Below, piece after piece: positions 44,862 to 55,930 of a stretch of 64,000 bases of DNA. A program made the translations under genes and the position numbers. The notes under the pieces were generated by a model. It worked only from the letters and a program-made list of their open reading frames with translations, searched no databases and was not told the DNA's origin. The stretch covers positions 186,001 to 250,000 of the forward strand of contig NZ_CP022752.1 in the NCBI RefSeq assembly GCF_002263515.1. The letters run 5' to 3'. The first letter of the stretch is position 1. Each line of letters starts with the position of its first letter. The stretch comes from Actinopolyspora erythraea. GTDB taxonomy: Bacteria > Actinomycetota > Actinomycetes > Mycobacteriales > Pseudonocardiaceae.

Positions 44862-45149
44862 ATGGCCGCGAAGAAGACCAACTCCGGTTCGGCTCTGGCG
44901 ACCCTGCTGCAGGGGATCGGTTTCCTGCTCGCCGTGCTGCTGGTCGCCCACACCGTGTTCGTACTGTTCGATTTCCAGCCGGAGGGGCAGCTGGCCCAGT
45001 CCGTCGCCCGCGCCGCGGAGCCGCTCGCGCTGTTCTTCCCGGGGTTGATCGACGCGCCGAGCCGGGTGCTGCAGGTGCTGTTGGACTACGGTCTGGCCGC
45101 GATGTTCTGGATGCTGCTGGGAGGACTGCTCGCGCGGATCCTCGGCTGA
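44862..45149 (+). CDS. Small membrane protein, paralogue 1
   Basis: A 95-residue protein from ATG 44862 (MAAKKTNSGSALATLLQGIG). It has two membrane segments (FLLAVLLVAHTVFVLF and LDYGLAAMFWMLLGGLLARI) with a loop containing NP-like EGQLAQSVARAAEPLALFFP. It is paralogous to the next gene. No family name is certain. It is divergent from leuA. Confidence 0.75.
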   Translation: MAAKKTNSGSALATLLQGIGFLLAVLLVAHTVFVLFDFQPEGQLAQSVARAAEPLALFFPGLIDAPSRVLQVLLDYGLAAMFWMLLGGLLARILG

Positions 45150-45290
45150 GCACGACTCGCACCGCTCCGGTGTCCCGGCCCGCCGGCTGGACCGGCCGGG
45201 ACCGCCGCGCCGGTGCGGCGGCTCGTCGGGTTCGGGGAACGTTCGGCTACCCACTGGTAATCCGATCGTGTGCCGTGCCACACTTCCTCC

Positions 45291-45674
45291 ATGTCCGAAG
45301 ACGTGGCGGACCCGGCGCGCACCTCCGGCCAGAGCGGGCACCGCCGCCGTGCGTCCTTCGACGTCGGGCGGTTGTGGGCCCGTGCGTCCGGTGTGCTCAC
45401 CACTGTGGTGCGTTGGGTCTGCTCCCTGGCCGCGGCCCTGCTCGCCGCGCACGTGGTGCTGACCGTCGGCGGCGCCAACCCGGAGAACTCGCTTACGCGC
45501 TTCGTGGCGGACTGGGCGGGAACCCTGGCGTTCGGCTTTCGCGACCTGTTCCTCAAGCCCGAGCAGCCGAAGCTCGAAGTGCTGCTCAACTACGGACTCG
45601 CGGCGATCTGCTGGTTGCTCGCCTCGGTGCTCGTGGTGCGGTTGCTCCGGGCGCTCGGCGCCGCGTCGCGTTGA
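45291..45674 (+). CDS. Small membrane protein, paralogue 2
   Basis: A 127-residue protein from ATG 45291 (GTG 45270 also possible; no clear ribosome site). After a 35-residue basic, disordered N-terminus it repeats the layout of paralogue 1: AALLAAHVVLTVGGANPENS, a loop ending near FRDLFLKPEQPK, then LLNYGLAAICWLLASVLVVR. The shared (D/N)YGLAA motif and spacing indicate tandem duplication. Function unknown. Confidence 0.7.
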   Translation: MSEDVADPARTSGQSGHRRRASFDVGRLWARASGVLTTVVRWVCSLAAALLAAHVVLTVGGANPENSLTRFVADWAGTLAFGFRDLFLKPEQPKLEVLLNYGLAAICWLLASVLVVRLLRALGAASR

Positions 45675-45780
45675 ATCCCCACCTGGTGCCGAGCCTGTCG
45701 CTGTCGGTGACGCTCTCCGGCGAAGACGCGGCGCTTCACCGAAGGGGAGGCGGCCACCGGGCGTTTCGGCCGCGGGGTGC

Positions 45781-46746
45781 TCACCAGGACCCGGCGATTC
45801 GCAGCAGCTCCTGCCGGAGCAGCGTTACGTGGTGGTTCTCCGTGGCGTCCGCCCGTTGGGCGAGGAACACCGTGTTCTCGGGGGGATTCGCCGGTTCCAG
45901 CGGGTCGGTCAGCTCCCCGGAGACCAGTTGGGACTCGCACAGGTAGCGCGGCAGCACCGTGATCCCCTGCCCGGCGGCGACCGTGGCGCGTATCGCCCTC
46001 AGGTCCGGCACGACGATCGTGGCCTGTTCGGTCGGCCGCGTGCCGAACACGTGTCGCCAGTACTCCCGCGCGAGCGGGAGGTCGTCCGCATAGGCGACCA
46101 GCGGTATCCCGCGCAGTGCGGCCGGGTCCCGGTCGCGGAGGCGGGCGCGGTCGATGCGCGTCGCGGTGTCCGGGCCGCAGACCAGCACCAGTTCCTCGTC
46201 CAGCAGCGGAACGGCGTTGACGGCCCGTCCCCGGGGGCGGGCCGTGGACAGCACCAGGTCGAACCTGCCGCCGCGCAGTCCGTTCAGCAGGTCACCCGGC
46301 TGCCCGAACGTGACCCCGAGCCGAACCCCTGATCCGATGCTCGGTGCCAGCGAGGGCAGCACGCGAACGCTCAGCAGTGCGGCGGGGCCCGCCAGCTGTA
46401 CCGGTTCGCTCGGGGTGGTGGGTTCGTTCCTGTCCCGTTCGGCCACCGAGGCCAGTTCGTCCAGGGGACCCGCGACCTCGGCAGCCAGTTCGACGGCGGC
46501 GGCCGTCGAGGCGACACCGCGCGGCAGCCGTTCGAACAGCGGGGTGCCGAGCCGTTCCTCCAGCGCTCTGATCCGCGTGGTCACCGTGGACTGCGAGAGT
46601 CCCAACAGCTTGCTCGCCGCCGTGAACGAACCCGCGCGGTAGACCGCGAGGAACGTCCGCAGCTGTGGCAGGTCGAGCGACGACTCACCCGCTCGCCGAG
46701 CGGTGTCCAGCCGCCGGGGCGAATCGGTACTCGGGTGGTGGAGCAT
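45781..46746 (-). CDS. LysR-family transcriptional regulator
   Basis: A 321-residue regulator from ATG 46746. The HTH is at about 25-85 (LDLPQLRTFLAVYRAGSFTA, STVTTRIRALEERLGTPLFE), followed by the effector-binding domain. It is divergent, across 194 bp, from the 3' end of a nitroreductase gene, which may not be its target. The effector is unknown. Confidence 0.9.
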   Translation of the reverse strand: MLHHPSTDSPRRLDTARRAGESSLDLPQLRTFLAVYRAGSFTAASKLLGLSQSTVTTRIRALEERLGTPLFERLPRGVASTAAAVELAAEVAGPLDELASVAERDRNEPTTPSEPVQLAGPAALLSVRVLPSLAPSIGSGVRLGVTFGQPGDLLNGLRGGRFDLVLSTARPRGRAVNAVPLLDEELVLVCGPDTATRIDRARLRDRDPAALRGIPLVAYADDLPLAREYWRHVFGTRPTEQATIVVPDLRAIRATVAAGQGITVLPRYLCESQLVSGELTDPLEPANPPENTVFLAQRADATENHHVTLLRQELLRIAGSW

Positions 46747-46940
46747 GGCGGAGAGACTATTGGGCGGTCAGCGGAATGGCTATCACCTTTTCCGCACTCA
46801 CGCGGGGGCACCCACCGTCCTCCCACGTTCCGGGAAGCGCCGGTTCGCGGAGGTGCTCCCCGGCGGTGCCCGTTCGGTGGTCCCTGCCAGTGCTTCGTGG
46901 TGCGTCCCGTCCCGCCCGGCCGGTGCCGGGCGGACGCCGG

Positions 46941-47528
46941 TCAGAACGTGGGTTCCTGCCACGAACCGCTGAACACGAACTCCGCGAGCGGGACACGGCT
47001 CCGGGGAGCGGCCTCCTTCTCACGCAGCCGGTCGGGCAGTTGCTCCGCGTCGCCGGGAGCCCCCACGGCGATCACGACCATCGGTTCGTGGTCGGCGGGA
47101 ACACCGAAGGCGTCCCGGGCGGCCTGCCGGTCGAACCCGGCCATCTGGTGCGCCACCAGTCCCTCCCCGACGGCCTGCAGCACCAGGTTCTCCGTGGCCA
47201 GTCCGAGGCCGTACTCGCCGTAGGGCAGCGCTTCGCCGTCCTCGTTGGTCAGTCTGGCGACCCCGAGCACGAGAGCCGAGGCGTCGCCCGCCCAGCCGCG
47301 GTTGCCCCGGGAAAGCGTGCCGTGCAGCTTCTCGAACGTCTCGTCGCCCCTGCGGCCCGCGATGTAGCGGGCCGGCTGGGTGTTGCCCCAGGAGGGGGCC
47401 CACCGCGCGGCCTCGAACAGCGCGGTGAACTGCTTGTCGGTCAGTTCGGCGTGGGGGTCCAGTGCGCGCGGGCTCCATCGCTCGGCCAGCAGCGGGTGCA
47501 GCGGGACCGATGAGTCGGCGGGTTTCAA
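46941..47528 (-). CDS. Nitroreductase-family FMN protein
   Basis: A 195-residue protein. TTG 47528 sits 4 nt after GGAGG. It has the FMN-binding pieces RWSPRALDPHAELTDKQF and ARWAPSWGNTQPARY, and EYGLGLATENLVLQAVGEGL. The family reduces nitro and quinone compounds with NAD(P)H; the physiological substrate is not evident. Confidence 0.9.
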   Translation of the reverse strand: MKPADSSVPLHPLLAERWSPRALDPHAELTDKQFTALFEAARWAPSWGNTQPARYIAGRRGDETFEKLHGTLSRGNRGWAGDASALVLGVARLTNEDGEALPYGEYGLGLATENLVLQAVGEGLVAHQMAGFDRQAARDAFGVPADHEPMVVIAVGAPGDAEQLPDRLREKEAAPRSRVPLAEFVFSGSWQEPTF

Positions 47529-47934
47529 GGTGCCTCCGTGGCCGCTCGGCGCTCACTTGCCGCCCTCGATTCTCCCCAACTCGTCGCTGCCGGAGGTCGG
47601 GGTACCCGCCCATGAGACCTCGCGAGGTCGGCGCCCTCGGTTTCGGGACCGCGTGAACTTCTCGCGAAGTCTCCGGACCCTCGGCGCGGGGCCGAGCCCC
47701 GAGCACCTTCGCGGGCCGAACTCCGACCACTCCCGCAACCGGCACCGCCCGGCGCTGCCCGTCGAAGCGCAACCATGCGGGTAAGCGGGGCGCGTGTCTC
47801 GAGCGCGTGAGGCGAACGCGTTGCGAGGCAGGGCCGCTCGCCGCGTAGTCGCTACTCACCAGCCGGCCCAACACCGCAAGGTGCCGCCTCACGGGCCGGC
47901 TGACCGACCCACCGGCCGAAGGTGCCGGCCATCG
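47529..47934. other. 406-bp non-coding stretch with a partial repeat copy
   Basis: No supported ORF. On the minus strand, about 47715-47751 (CGGTGCCGGTTGCGGGAGTG, then GTCGGAGTTCG) matches the tail of the palindromic repeat found at 41975 and 55605; its central palindrome is missing. Other small palindromes (CTTCTCGCGAAG, CTCGGCGCGGGGCCGAG) are present. Confidence 0.6.
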
Positions 47935-49185
47935 TCAAAACGCGTAAGGCCAGACCGTCAGGGCGTAGGCACTGAACCAGCTCCCGAAGCACACGAACGC
48001 GGCCAGCCCCGAGAACATCACGGGAGCGCGCCGGTTGCCCAGCCCCATCGCCAGGGGGAGCAGCAGTGGGAACGCGGGCAGCAGCGCCCTCGGTTTGGCG
48101 AACATCAGCCCGTCGGTGCCCAGGACGAACGCCACCACCAGCAGCGCGTACACCACCAGGGGCCACGCGATCCGGCGATCGAGGCAGCAGAGCAGCAGCA
48201 CCACCGAGGCCAGCAGGATCCACGCCGCGAAGGTCACGAAGGCCGACTTGTCCGTGAGCAGGGATTCGCCGACGAAGCGCGCGGTGGCGAGCCCGCCGTC
48301 CGGGGCGGAGGACCAGCCGCTCCGCCGCACCTGGAAGTAACCGTCGAGGTCACCCGTGCGCAGCGCCACCCACCCCAGGTACCCGAGCATCCCGCACGGG
48401 GCGGCCAGCAGCGCGGACCAGGGGCGCGCGCCGTCACGGCGGCGCAGCAGCGCCACGAGGGCCACCAGCATCACCACCAGGATCAGTGCCACGCCGGTGT
48501 GCCGGACCGCGCCGGCCAGCGCACAGGCAACGCCCGCTCGTGCCCAGCGCCCTTCCAGCAGCCACAGCAGGGTCCACACCGCCAGCGCGCAGAACAGCGG
48601 TTCGCTGTAGGGCATGGACAGCACGATCGACATCGGCGCGGCCGCGAACAGCGCCACGAGCAGCAGGCCGGTGCGCTCCGAACCGTTCACGAGGCGGCCC
48701 AGCCGGGCCAGCCCGTAGGCGCAGGCGAGTCCCGCCGCGAGGTTGAGCAGCATCGCGGCGGCAGCCGGGTCGATCCCGGGTACGACGGCCAGCCAGCCGG
48801 TCAGCAGCGGGAAGCCGGGGAAGAACGCCATCGAGGCGAGCGGGTTTCGGTTGCCGTTGCCGTCGAGCATCGACGGGTCTTTGTCGGCGTATCCGTGCCG
48901 CGCGATCTCCAGGTACCAGTCCGCGTCCCAGGAGAGGAGGCCGTCGGCCAGCGACTGCTGGTGCACCGCCGAGAACGCGCCCAGCACCAGCAGACCCACC
49001 AGGCGAACGGTGAGGTATACCACAGCTGGTCCCGCCGTGCGCGCCCAGTGAGGGCTCTCGTTGCCCGGCGCGGGGGGTCGTGGCCGCGGCCCAGTCGGGG
49101 TTCCCGCTCGTCGCGCGGCGGAAAATTCACTGCTTTCCCGGCGCGCTGTCCCGATCGTTTCGTCGGTCGTGGACAACTCGTGCAC
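47935..49185 (-). CDS. PIG-V-like mannosyltransferase, integral membrane
   Basis: About 416 residues from GTG 49185 (the start is uncertain; TTG 49173 and upstream starts are possible). A cytoplasmic Pro/Arg-rich N-terminus is followed by roughly ten membrane segments. The first loop has [20 protein letters not shown] with the Asp pair typical of GT-C enzymes, and [17 protein letters not shown]. The family uses polyprenyl-phosphate mannose to build envelope glycans outside the membrane. Acceptor unknown. Confidence 0.78.
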   Translation of the reverse strand: MHELSTTDETIGTARRESSEFSAARRAGTPTGPRPRPPAPGNESPHWARTAGPAVVYLTVRLVGLLVLGAFSAVHQQSLADGLLSWDADWYLEIARHGYADKDPSMLDGNGNRNPLASMAFFPGFPLLTGWLAVVPGIDPAAAAMLLNLAAGLACAYGLARLGRLVNGSERTGLLLVALFAAAPMSIVLSMPYSEPLFCALAVWTLLWLLEGRWARAGVACALAGAVRHTGVALILVVMLVALVALLRRRDGARPWSALLAAPCGMLGYLGWVALRTGDLDGYFQVRRSGWSSAPDGGLATARFVGESLLTDKSAFVTFAAWILLASVVLLLCCLDRRIAWPLVVYALLVVAFVLGTDGLMFAKPRALLPAFPLLLPLAMGLGNRRAPVMFSGLAAFVCFGSWFSAYALTVWPYAF

Positions 49186-49513
49186 CTTCTTCGCCGGGCC
49201 TCGGACATCGCGGTGTGCTGCCGGAGTCAGGTTAGCCACGCCAAACGGCTCTCGGGTGGTGAGGGGTTGGTTCGGTAGGCTGGACAGGCAGCGGAACGGC
49301 CTGGTTAAGGCGCCCGACGAGGTTCGTGGCCGGTGCTTCGGAGCTCGGGGTGAGGTGAGGTGTGTCCGTGCCCCTAACACATGGCTCGATCGAGTGATCA
49401 CCGCCTCGGGGGACGGAGGGCGTCACGCTGCCGGTTGCCCGGCCGTCGACCCGGTGTCGGTGCGGGGCGTCTCGCACCCGGGGCGTCCGCGCGGCTCGAG
49501 GAGGTTTGTTCAG

Positions 49514-50778
49514 GTGGCGCTCGTCGTCCAGAAGTACGGCGGTTCCTCGCTCGAGAGTGCCGATCGAATCAAGCGGGTCGCCGAACGCATCGTGGAGACC
49601 CGCAAGGCGGGCAACGATGTCGTCGTGGTGTGCTCCGCGATGGGAGACACCACCGACGAGCTGCTTGATCTGGCCAATCAGGTCAACCCGGCTCCCCCGG
49701 AACGGGAGCTGGACATGTTGCTCACCGCCGGTGAGCGCATCTCCAACGCGCTCGTGGCCATGGCGATCGAATCTCTCGGCGAGCAGGCTCGTTCGTTCTC
49801 CGGTTCGCAGGCTGGTGTGATCACCACTTCCGCGCACCAGAACGCCCGGATCATGGACGTCACCCCGGACCGGGTGCGGGAGGCCCTGGACGAGGGCCGG
49901 GTCGTGATGGTCGCGGGGTTCCAGGGGGTCAGCCAGGACAGCAAGGACATCACCACGTTGGGGCGTGGCGGATCGGACACCACGGCCGTCGCGGTCGCCG
50001 CCGCGATGAACGCCGACGTGTGCGAGATCTACACCGATGTGGACGGTGTCTACACCGCCGATCCCCGGATCGCGAGTGACGCCAGGCACCTCGACCGCGT
50101 CACCTACGAGGAGATGCTCGAACTCGCCGCCACCGGCGCCAAGGTGCTTCACCTGCGCGCGGTGGAGTACGCGCGCAGGTACGGCGTGCCGCTGCACGTC
50201 CGTTCGTCCTACTCGGCCAACCCCGGAACGATCGTGTCCGGATCAGTGGAGGACCTTTCCATGGAACAGGCCATGATCACCGGCGTGGCGCACGACCGGT
50301 CGGAAGCCAAGGTCACCGTGCGCGGTGTGCCGGACGCGCGCGGCGTCGCGGGCAGGATCTTCCGGGCCGTCGCCGACGCCGAGATCGACATCGACATGGT
50401 GCTGCAGAACGTCTCGGGGGTGGCCTCCGGGCGCACCGACCTCACCTTCACCGTGGCCAAGAGCAACGGGGCCGTCGCGGTGGCCGAGCTGGAGAAGATC
50501 AGGGGCGAGGTCGGCTTCGAGGAGGTCGTCTACGACGACGACGTCGGCAAGGTTTCGCTGGTCGGCGCTGGTATGCGTTCGCATCCGGGGGTGACCGCGC
50601 TGTTCTGCGAGGCGCTGTCGGACGCGGGCGTGAACATCGAGATCATCAACACCTCCGAGATCCGCATTTCGGTGCTGGTCCGGGACGCGCAGCTCGACGA
50701 CGCCGTGAGCGCGCTGCACTCCGCCTTCGAACTGGGCGGTGACGAAGAGGCCGTGGTCTACGCAGGGAGTGGTCGCTG

Positions 50779-50779
<1 letters not shown>
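49514..50779 (+). CDS. lysC: Aspartate kinase
   Basis: A 421-residue kinase; GTG 49514 follows GAGGAGG (10 nt). It begins [15 protein letters not shown] and has the kinase motifs [14 protein letters not shown] and [15 protein letters not shown]. Two ACT domains (from about 265) bind lysine/threonine for feedback control. An internal start for a separate beta subunit, as in corynebacteria, is possible at about residue 250 ([20 protein letters not shown]), but no strong ribosome site was confirmed. It shares one base with asd. Confidence 0.96.
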
Positions 50780-51855
<1,076 letters not shown>

Positions 51856-51988
51856 CCGTCTCACGCTGAGCCGGGGTGGTGGCGACTCGCGCGAGGTTCC
51901 CGCGAGGGTCGCCACCCGAACGGATGGTCGTGCTGCCACAGGGGGACGGAGCCGGCCGGTAGGTGTCGAAACTGGAGGCATGGCCGCG

Positions 51989-52260
51989 ATGTCCTGGCCC
52001 GGTCATCTACTGAGCCTGGAAGAGTTCGAGCGGTTGCCGGAGGACGGTTCGCGTCGTTACGAGCTCCGGGGGGCGTACTCCTAGCGACTCCCAAGGCCGC
52101 CGGTATCCACCAGCGCGTCGTCAAGCGCCTCACCTCGGCGCTCGATCGGCAGCTACCGCTGGAACGGGAGGCGATGCCGGACGTGGAAGTGGTGATCGTC
52201 GCCTCCTGGCCCCCGGTGGTCCGGGTTCCGGACGTGGTCGTCGCCACTGCCGCGCGGTGA
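51989..52260 (+). pseudogene. Uma2-family nuclease remnant, frameshifted and short
   Basis: ATG 51989 encodes MSWPGHLLSLEEFERLPEDG and SRRYELRG, the Uma2 N-terminus. After a six-G run at 52066-52071 the frame ends; adding one G resumes GVLLATPKAAGIHQRVVKRL and runs to the stop at 52258-52260. Even rejoined it has only about 90 residues of the usual 190 and lacks the catalytic C-terminal D-(D/E)xK part. It is therefore a degraded gene, independent of the frame break. Confidence 0.8.
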
Positions 52261-52432
52261 AGCGCTGCCGTGCGGAAGGCGCGGGTCCCGAGTGCTCCGG
52301 GACGGGGCTCGGCCGCGAGCGCGCGGTCGGCGTTGCCGTTCCCGGCCGGGCGGGGCATCGTCGGGGCAGGCGGGCTTGTGCCGTGCGTCTCGCACGCCGG
52401 GAGCGAATCGCCCGGCCGGATAGGTTGGGGAT

Positions 52433-53923
52433 ATGAGCGCAGCCGAGAAGGATGCGGTCGTCCTCGGTCTCGATCTCGGCACGACGGCCACCAAGGTCGT
52501 CGCGGCCGACCGAACGGGCACGGTGCTGCATCACACCGAACGCGAGAACCCGATGCGCACCGAGGAGCCGGGGGAGGCCGTCCAGGACGCCGAGGCAGTA
52601 CGTGATTCCGCCGTCGCCGCGCTGGCCGAGTGCGTGGGCCGGGTGCGCGAGGCGGGACACGAGATCCGCGCGCTCTCCTTCAGCACCGCGATGCACACCC
52701 TGGTGGGACTGGACTCGGCGGGTGAGCCGGTCACTCCCGCGTTCAACTGGGCCGACAGTCGCTGCGCCGACCTGGCGGACAAGCTTCGCGAGGAGTGGGC
52801 CACCGCTGCCCAGCTGCACCGCGCGACCGGGACGCCGGTGCACCCGCAGTCGGTGATGGTCAAGCTGGCCTGGTTGACCACCCAGCGCCGCGATCTGGCG
52901 CGCGGAGCGGCGTACTGGTGCGCGTTGAAGGACTTCGTGTTCGCCGCGTTCACCGGGGAGTTCGTCACCGACCAGTCGCTGGCCTCGGGCAGCGGGCTGC
53001 AGGACATGGCGACGCTGGACTGGCACGGCTCCGCACTGCGCACGGCCGGGGTCGAGGCCGGGCGGCTTCCCCGCATCTGCGCCCCGACCGACACGTTCCC
53101 GCTGGGGGAGCGGATCGCGGGGGCGGCGGGGCTGCCGCCGGGACTGCCGGTGGTGCTCGGGGCAGGCGACGGGCCGTTGGGCAACCTCGGGGTCGGCGCG
53201 GTCGACACCGGGGTCGCCGGGTTGTCGTTGGGCACCAGTGGCGCGTTGCGCGTGACGCGGGACGAGCCCGGGGTCGACGAGCGTTGCCGCACCTTCTGCT
53301 ACTACCTGGCCGACGGCCTGTGGGTGGCCGGTGGTGCGGTCAGCAACGGGGCCGTGGTCGGCCAGTGGGCGGCCGAGTCGTTCGGCGTGGACGTGGCGTC
53401 GTTGCTCGACGAGGCTTCCGAGGTGCCGCCCGGAGCGCGTGGCCTGGTCGCGTTGCCTTACCTGATGGGGGAGCGGGCTCCCTGGTGGGAACCGGGCCTG
53501 ACCGGCTCGCTGATCGGGCTCCGACGGGTCCACGGCCGGGCCGAGATCACCCGTGCCCTGGTGGAGGGAGTGGCCCAGCAGCTCGCGCTGGTCCGGGACG
53601 CCGTCGTGGACACGGGTGCGCGGGTCCGGGCGGTGCGAGCCACCGGGGGTGGTTTCCGCAGCCGGATCTGGGCCGAGACGATCGCGGCGGCCCTCGGTAC
53701 CGAGCTGGAGCTGACCGAGGACAGCGGTGGCTCGGCGGTGGGTGCGGTGCTGCTGGCCTGGCGCGCGCTGGGCGAGCTGGAGTCGTTGGACGAGGCCGCG
53801 GACCTGATACGTCCCGCGCGGACGGTTCCGCCCAGGCCGGAGGTCGTCGGGGAGATGCGCGCACGGCGTCCCGGTCTGGAGCGGTTGCACCGGGCGGTGG
53901 CGGATCTGACCCCGCTGGACTGA
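52433..53923 (+). CDS. gntK: Gluconate kinase, FGGY family
   Basis: A 496-residue sugar kinase from ATG 52433 (MSAAEKDAVVLGLDLGTTAT). It has the phosphate-1 motif LDLGTTATK, the FGGY-type LPYLMGERAPWWEPGLTGSL and ATGGGFRSRIWAETIA. FGGY gluconokinases of Gram-positives phosphorylate gluconate to 6-phosphogluconate. The next gene is a gluconate permease, which supports the substrate over xylulose or glycerol. Confidence 0.88.
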   Translation: MSAAEKDAVVLGLDLGTTATKVVAADRTGTVLHHTERENPMRTEEPGEAVQDAEAVRDSAVAALAECVGRVREAGHEIRALSFSTAMHTLVGLDSAGEPVTPAFNWADSRCADLADKLREEWATAAQLHRATGTPVHPQSVMVKLAWLTTQRRDLARGAAYWCALKDFVFAAFTGEFVTDQSLASGSGLQDMATLDWHGSALRTAGVEAGRLPRICAPTDTFPLGERIAGAAGLPPGLPVVLGAGDGPLGNLGVGAVDTGVAGLSLGTSGALRVTRDEPGVDERCRTFCYYLADGLWVAGGAVSNGAVVGQWAAESFGVDVASLLDEASEVPPGARGLVALPYLMGERAPWWEPGLTGSLIGLRRVHGRAEITRALVEGVAQQLALVRDAVVDTGARVRAVRATGGGFRSRIWAETIAAALGTELELTEDSGGSAVGAVLLAWRALGELESLDEAADLIRPARTVPPRPEVVGEMRARRPGLERLHRAVADLTPLD

Positions 53924-54193
53924 CCCCGCCGGATCGGGACTGGCGAAGCTCGCTTTCGAAGGCGTCCACGAGTGACCGCTGAGCGGACAACGCTCTTGAT
54001 CGGCTACGTGTGGTTATCATCCGTCGGAGCTCTGTGTCAACAATGTGAACGCCATCGAAAAAAAGTATGACTGAAGCGATACAGAGCCCTGGCGGGTGGG
54101 GCGCCCGCCTTGTGAGGATTCTGCCCGTTCGGCATCCGTTCGGGTGATGCCCGGTGACGACAAAGGGGCAGATTCTTGCGAGGAGTAATCGCG

Positions 54194-55585
54194 GTGGCCG
54201 AGCCCGCCGCCCACTCCGCACTGGGACCGGGAGTCACGCTCGCCGTGGCCGCGGGCGCCGTCGCGGTGTTGTTGTTGCTGATCGTCTTCCTCAAGCTGCA
54301 GCCGATGATCGCGCTGCTGGCTGTCAGCATCGCGACGGCGCTGGTGCTGGGCATACCGCTCGACGAGGTGATGGGGACCCTCAACGACGGGTTGGGGGGC
54401 ACGCTCGCCGAAGTCGCCCTGATAGTCGGCTTCGGCGCGATGCTCGGTCGGATGCTGGAGATATCCGGCGGTGCCTCGGTGCTGGCCGAAGCGCTGGTAC
54501 GCCGGTTCGGTGAGCGTCGGGCACCGCTCGCGCTCGGGATCGCCGCGCTGCTGTTCGGCTTCCCGATCTTCCTCGACGCGGGTGTGGTCATCTTCCTGCC
54601 CATCGTGTTCACGGTCGCCCGCAGGCTCGGCGGCTCGGTGCTGCGGTACGCGCTGCCGGTGGTGGGTGCTTTCGCCGTCATGCACGCGTTCGTCCCACCG
54701 CACCCCGGACCGGTCTCGGCCGCGGGACTCATCGGGGCCAACACCGGCCTGCTGCTGCTGATCGGGCTCGTCGTCGGTATCCCGACCTGGTTCATCTCCG
54801 GTTACGCCTTCGGGATCTGGAACGGCAACCGGGTCTTCCTGCCCATCCCGGAGGACTCCACCGCCTCGGGGCAGGACACCGCACCGGACAAGCCCAGGCC
54901 GAGCATGGGAGCCGTCCTCGGCCTGCTCCTGCTGCCCCTGGTGCTGATCTTCCTGCGCACCGGTCTGAACACGCTGATCTCCGAGGACGTGGTCGACTCC
55001 GGGTCGCAGGCGGTGCAGGCCGCGATCCTCATCGGACAGAGCCCGGTGGCCCTGGCGGTGGCGGTGCTGGTCGCCTCGGTCGTGCTCGGCCTCAAGCGCG
55101 GTATGAGCGGCAAGGAGATCGAGAACGAGCTGACGTCCAGCCTCTCGACGATCGCCGCCGTCATCCTGATCACCGGTGCCGGTGGCATGTTCGGCGCGGT
55201 GCTGGCCGAGGCCGGTGTCGGCAACGCGCTGGCCGAGGGGCTCAACAGCGCGGGGATTCCGCTGATCGTCGCCGCCTTCCTAATCGCCGTGGTGATGCGC
55301 GTGGCGCAGGGTTCGGCGACCGTCGCGCTGACCACCTCCGCCGGTTTCATCGCCCCCGCCGTGTCGGCTGCCTCCGGGCTGTCCTCGGTCGACCTGTGCC
55401 TGATCGTCATCGCCATCGCCTCGGGCGCGACGGTGCTCTCGCACGTCAACGACTCCGGTTTCTGGCTGGTGGGCAGGCTGCTCGGCATGGACGTGCCGAC
55501 CACGCTCAAGACGTGGACGGTCATGGAGACGTTGATCGGTGTGGTCGGGTTCCTGATCTCCTGGATACTCTCGATCTTCCTGTAG
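54194..55585 (+). CDS. gntP: Gluconate:H+ symporter, GntP family
   Basis: A 463-residue membrane protein. GTG 54194 follows GAGGAG (TTG 54176 possible). About twelve membrane segments are seen, with GntP landmarks GFGAMLGRMLEISGGA, FPIFLDAGVVIFLPI, FVPPHPGPVSAAGLIGANTG and ATVLSHVNDSGFWLVGRLLG. It imports gluconate for the kinase 270 bp upstream. The gap between them has no ORF; a separate promoter there is possible. Confidence 0.94.
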   Translation: MAEPAAHSALGPGVTLAVAAGAVAVLLLLIVFLKLQPMIALLAVSIATALVLGIPLDEVMGTLNDGLGGTLAEVALIVGFGAMLGRMLEISGGASVLAEALVRRFGERRAPLALGIAALLFGFPIFLDAGVVIFLPIVFTVARRLGGSVLRYALPVVGAFAVMHAFVPPHPGPVSAAGLIGANTGLLLLIGLVVGIPTWFISGYAFGIWNGNRVFLPIPEDSTASGQDTAPDKPRPSMGAVLGLLLLPLVLIFLRTGLNTLISEDVVDSGSQAVQAAILIGQSPVALAVAVLVASVVLGLKRGMSGKEIENELTSSLSTIAAVILITGAGGMFGAVLAEAGVGNALAEGLNSAGIPLIVAAFLIAVVMRVAQGSATVALTTSAGFIAPAVSAASGLSSVDLCLIVIAIASGATVLSHVNDSGFWLVGRLLGMDVPTTLKTWTVMETLIGVVGFLISWILSIFL

Positions 55586-55604
55586 GAGTCTCCGCTGTCG
55601 GCCC

Positions 55605-55767
55605 GGTTTTCGTAGCGGGTCGTGTAGCGGAACCTCTCGCACGGCTCTCGCTGCGGCCAGGCCCGACATCGGGTAGTTACTACACGACGTCGGGCCTTCC
55701 TCGCGAGAGCCGCACGGGAGAACCCGCCGTGGTGCCGATTGCGGGAGTGGCGGGAGTTCGCCCTGCG
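55605..55767 (+). repeat. Palindromic repeat element, copy 2
   Basis: About 163 bp matching 41975-42137 throughout: same lead TTTCGTAGC, same palindrome arms (CTCTCGCACGGCTCTCGC / GCGAGAGCCGCACGGGAG), same TACTACAC centre, same tail ending CCCTGCG. It begins 20 bp after the gntP stop in the same orientation relative to the upstream gene as copy 1. Confidence 0.85.
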
Positions 55768-55930
55768 TCGAAATCGCCGGGCGTGGGACCGCGCTCCTGG
55801 GACAACCCCTGGTTCAGCGTGACCAGGGCGGGAAGCCGCTGTCGGTCGCCGTGTCGCCGCGTGGCTCGGCCGGATTCGGGTGGCCGAACAGAGGGCTCGC
55901 CCGTGGTCCGGGGTGCGGGCACCGTGCGGC

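Noticed and set aside
49186..49513. Lysine riboswitch upstream of lysC
   Set aside because: No lysine-aptamer-like multi-helix pattern could be recognised; actinobacterial lysC-asd operons generally lack it.
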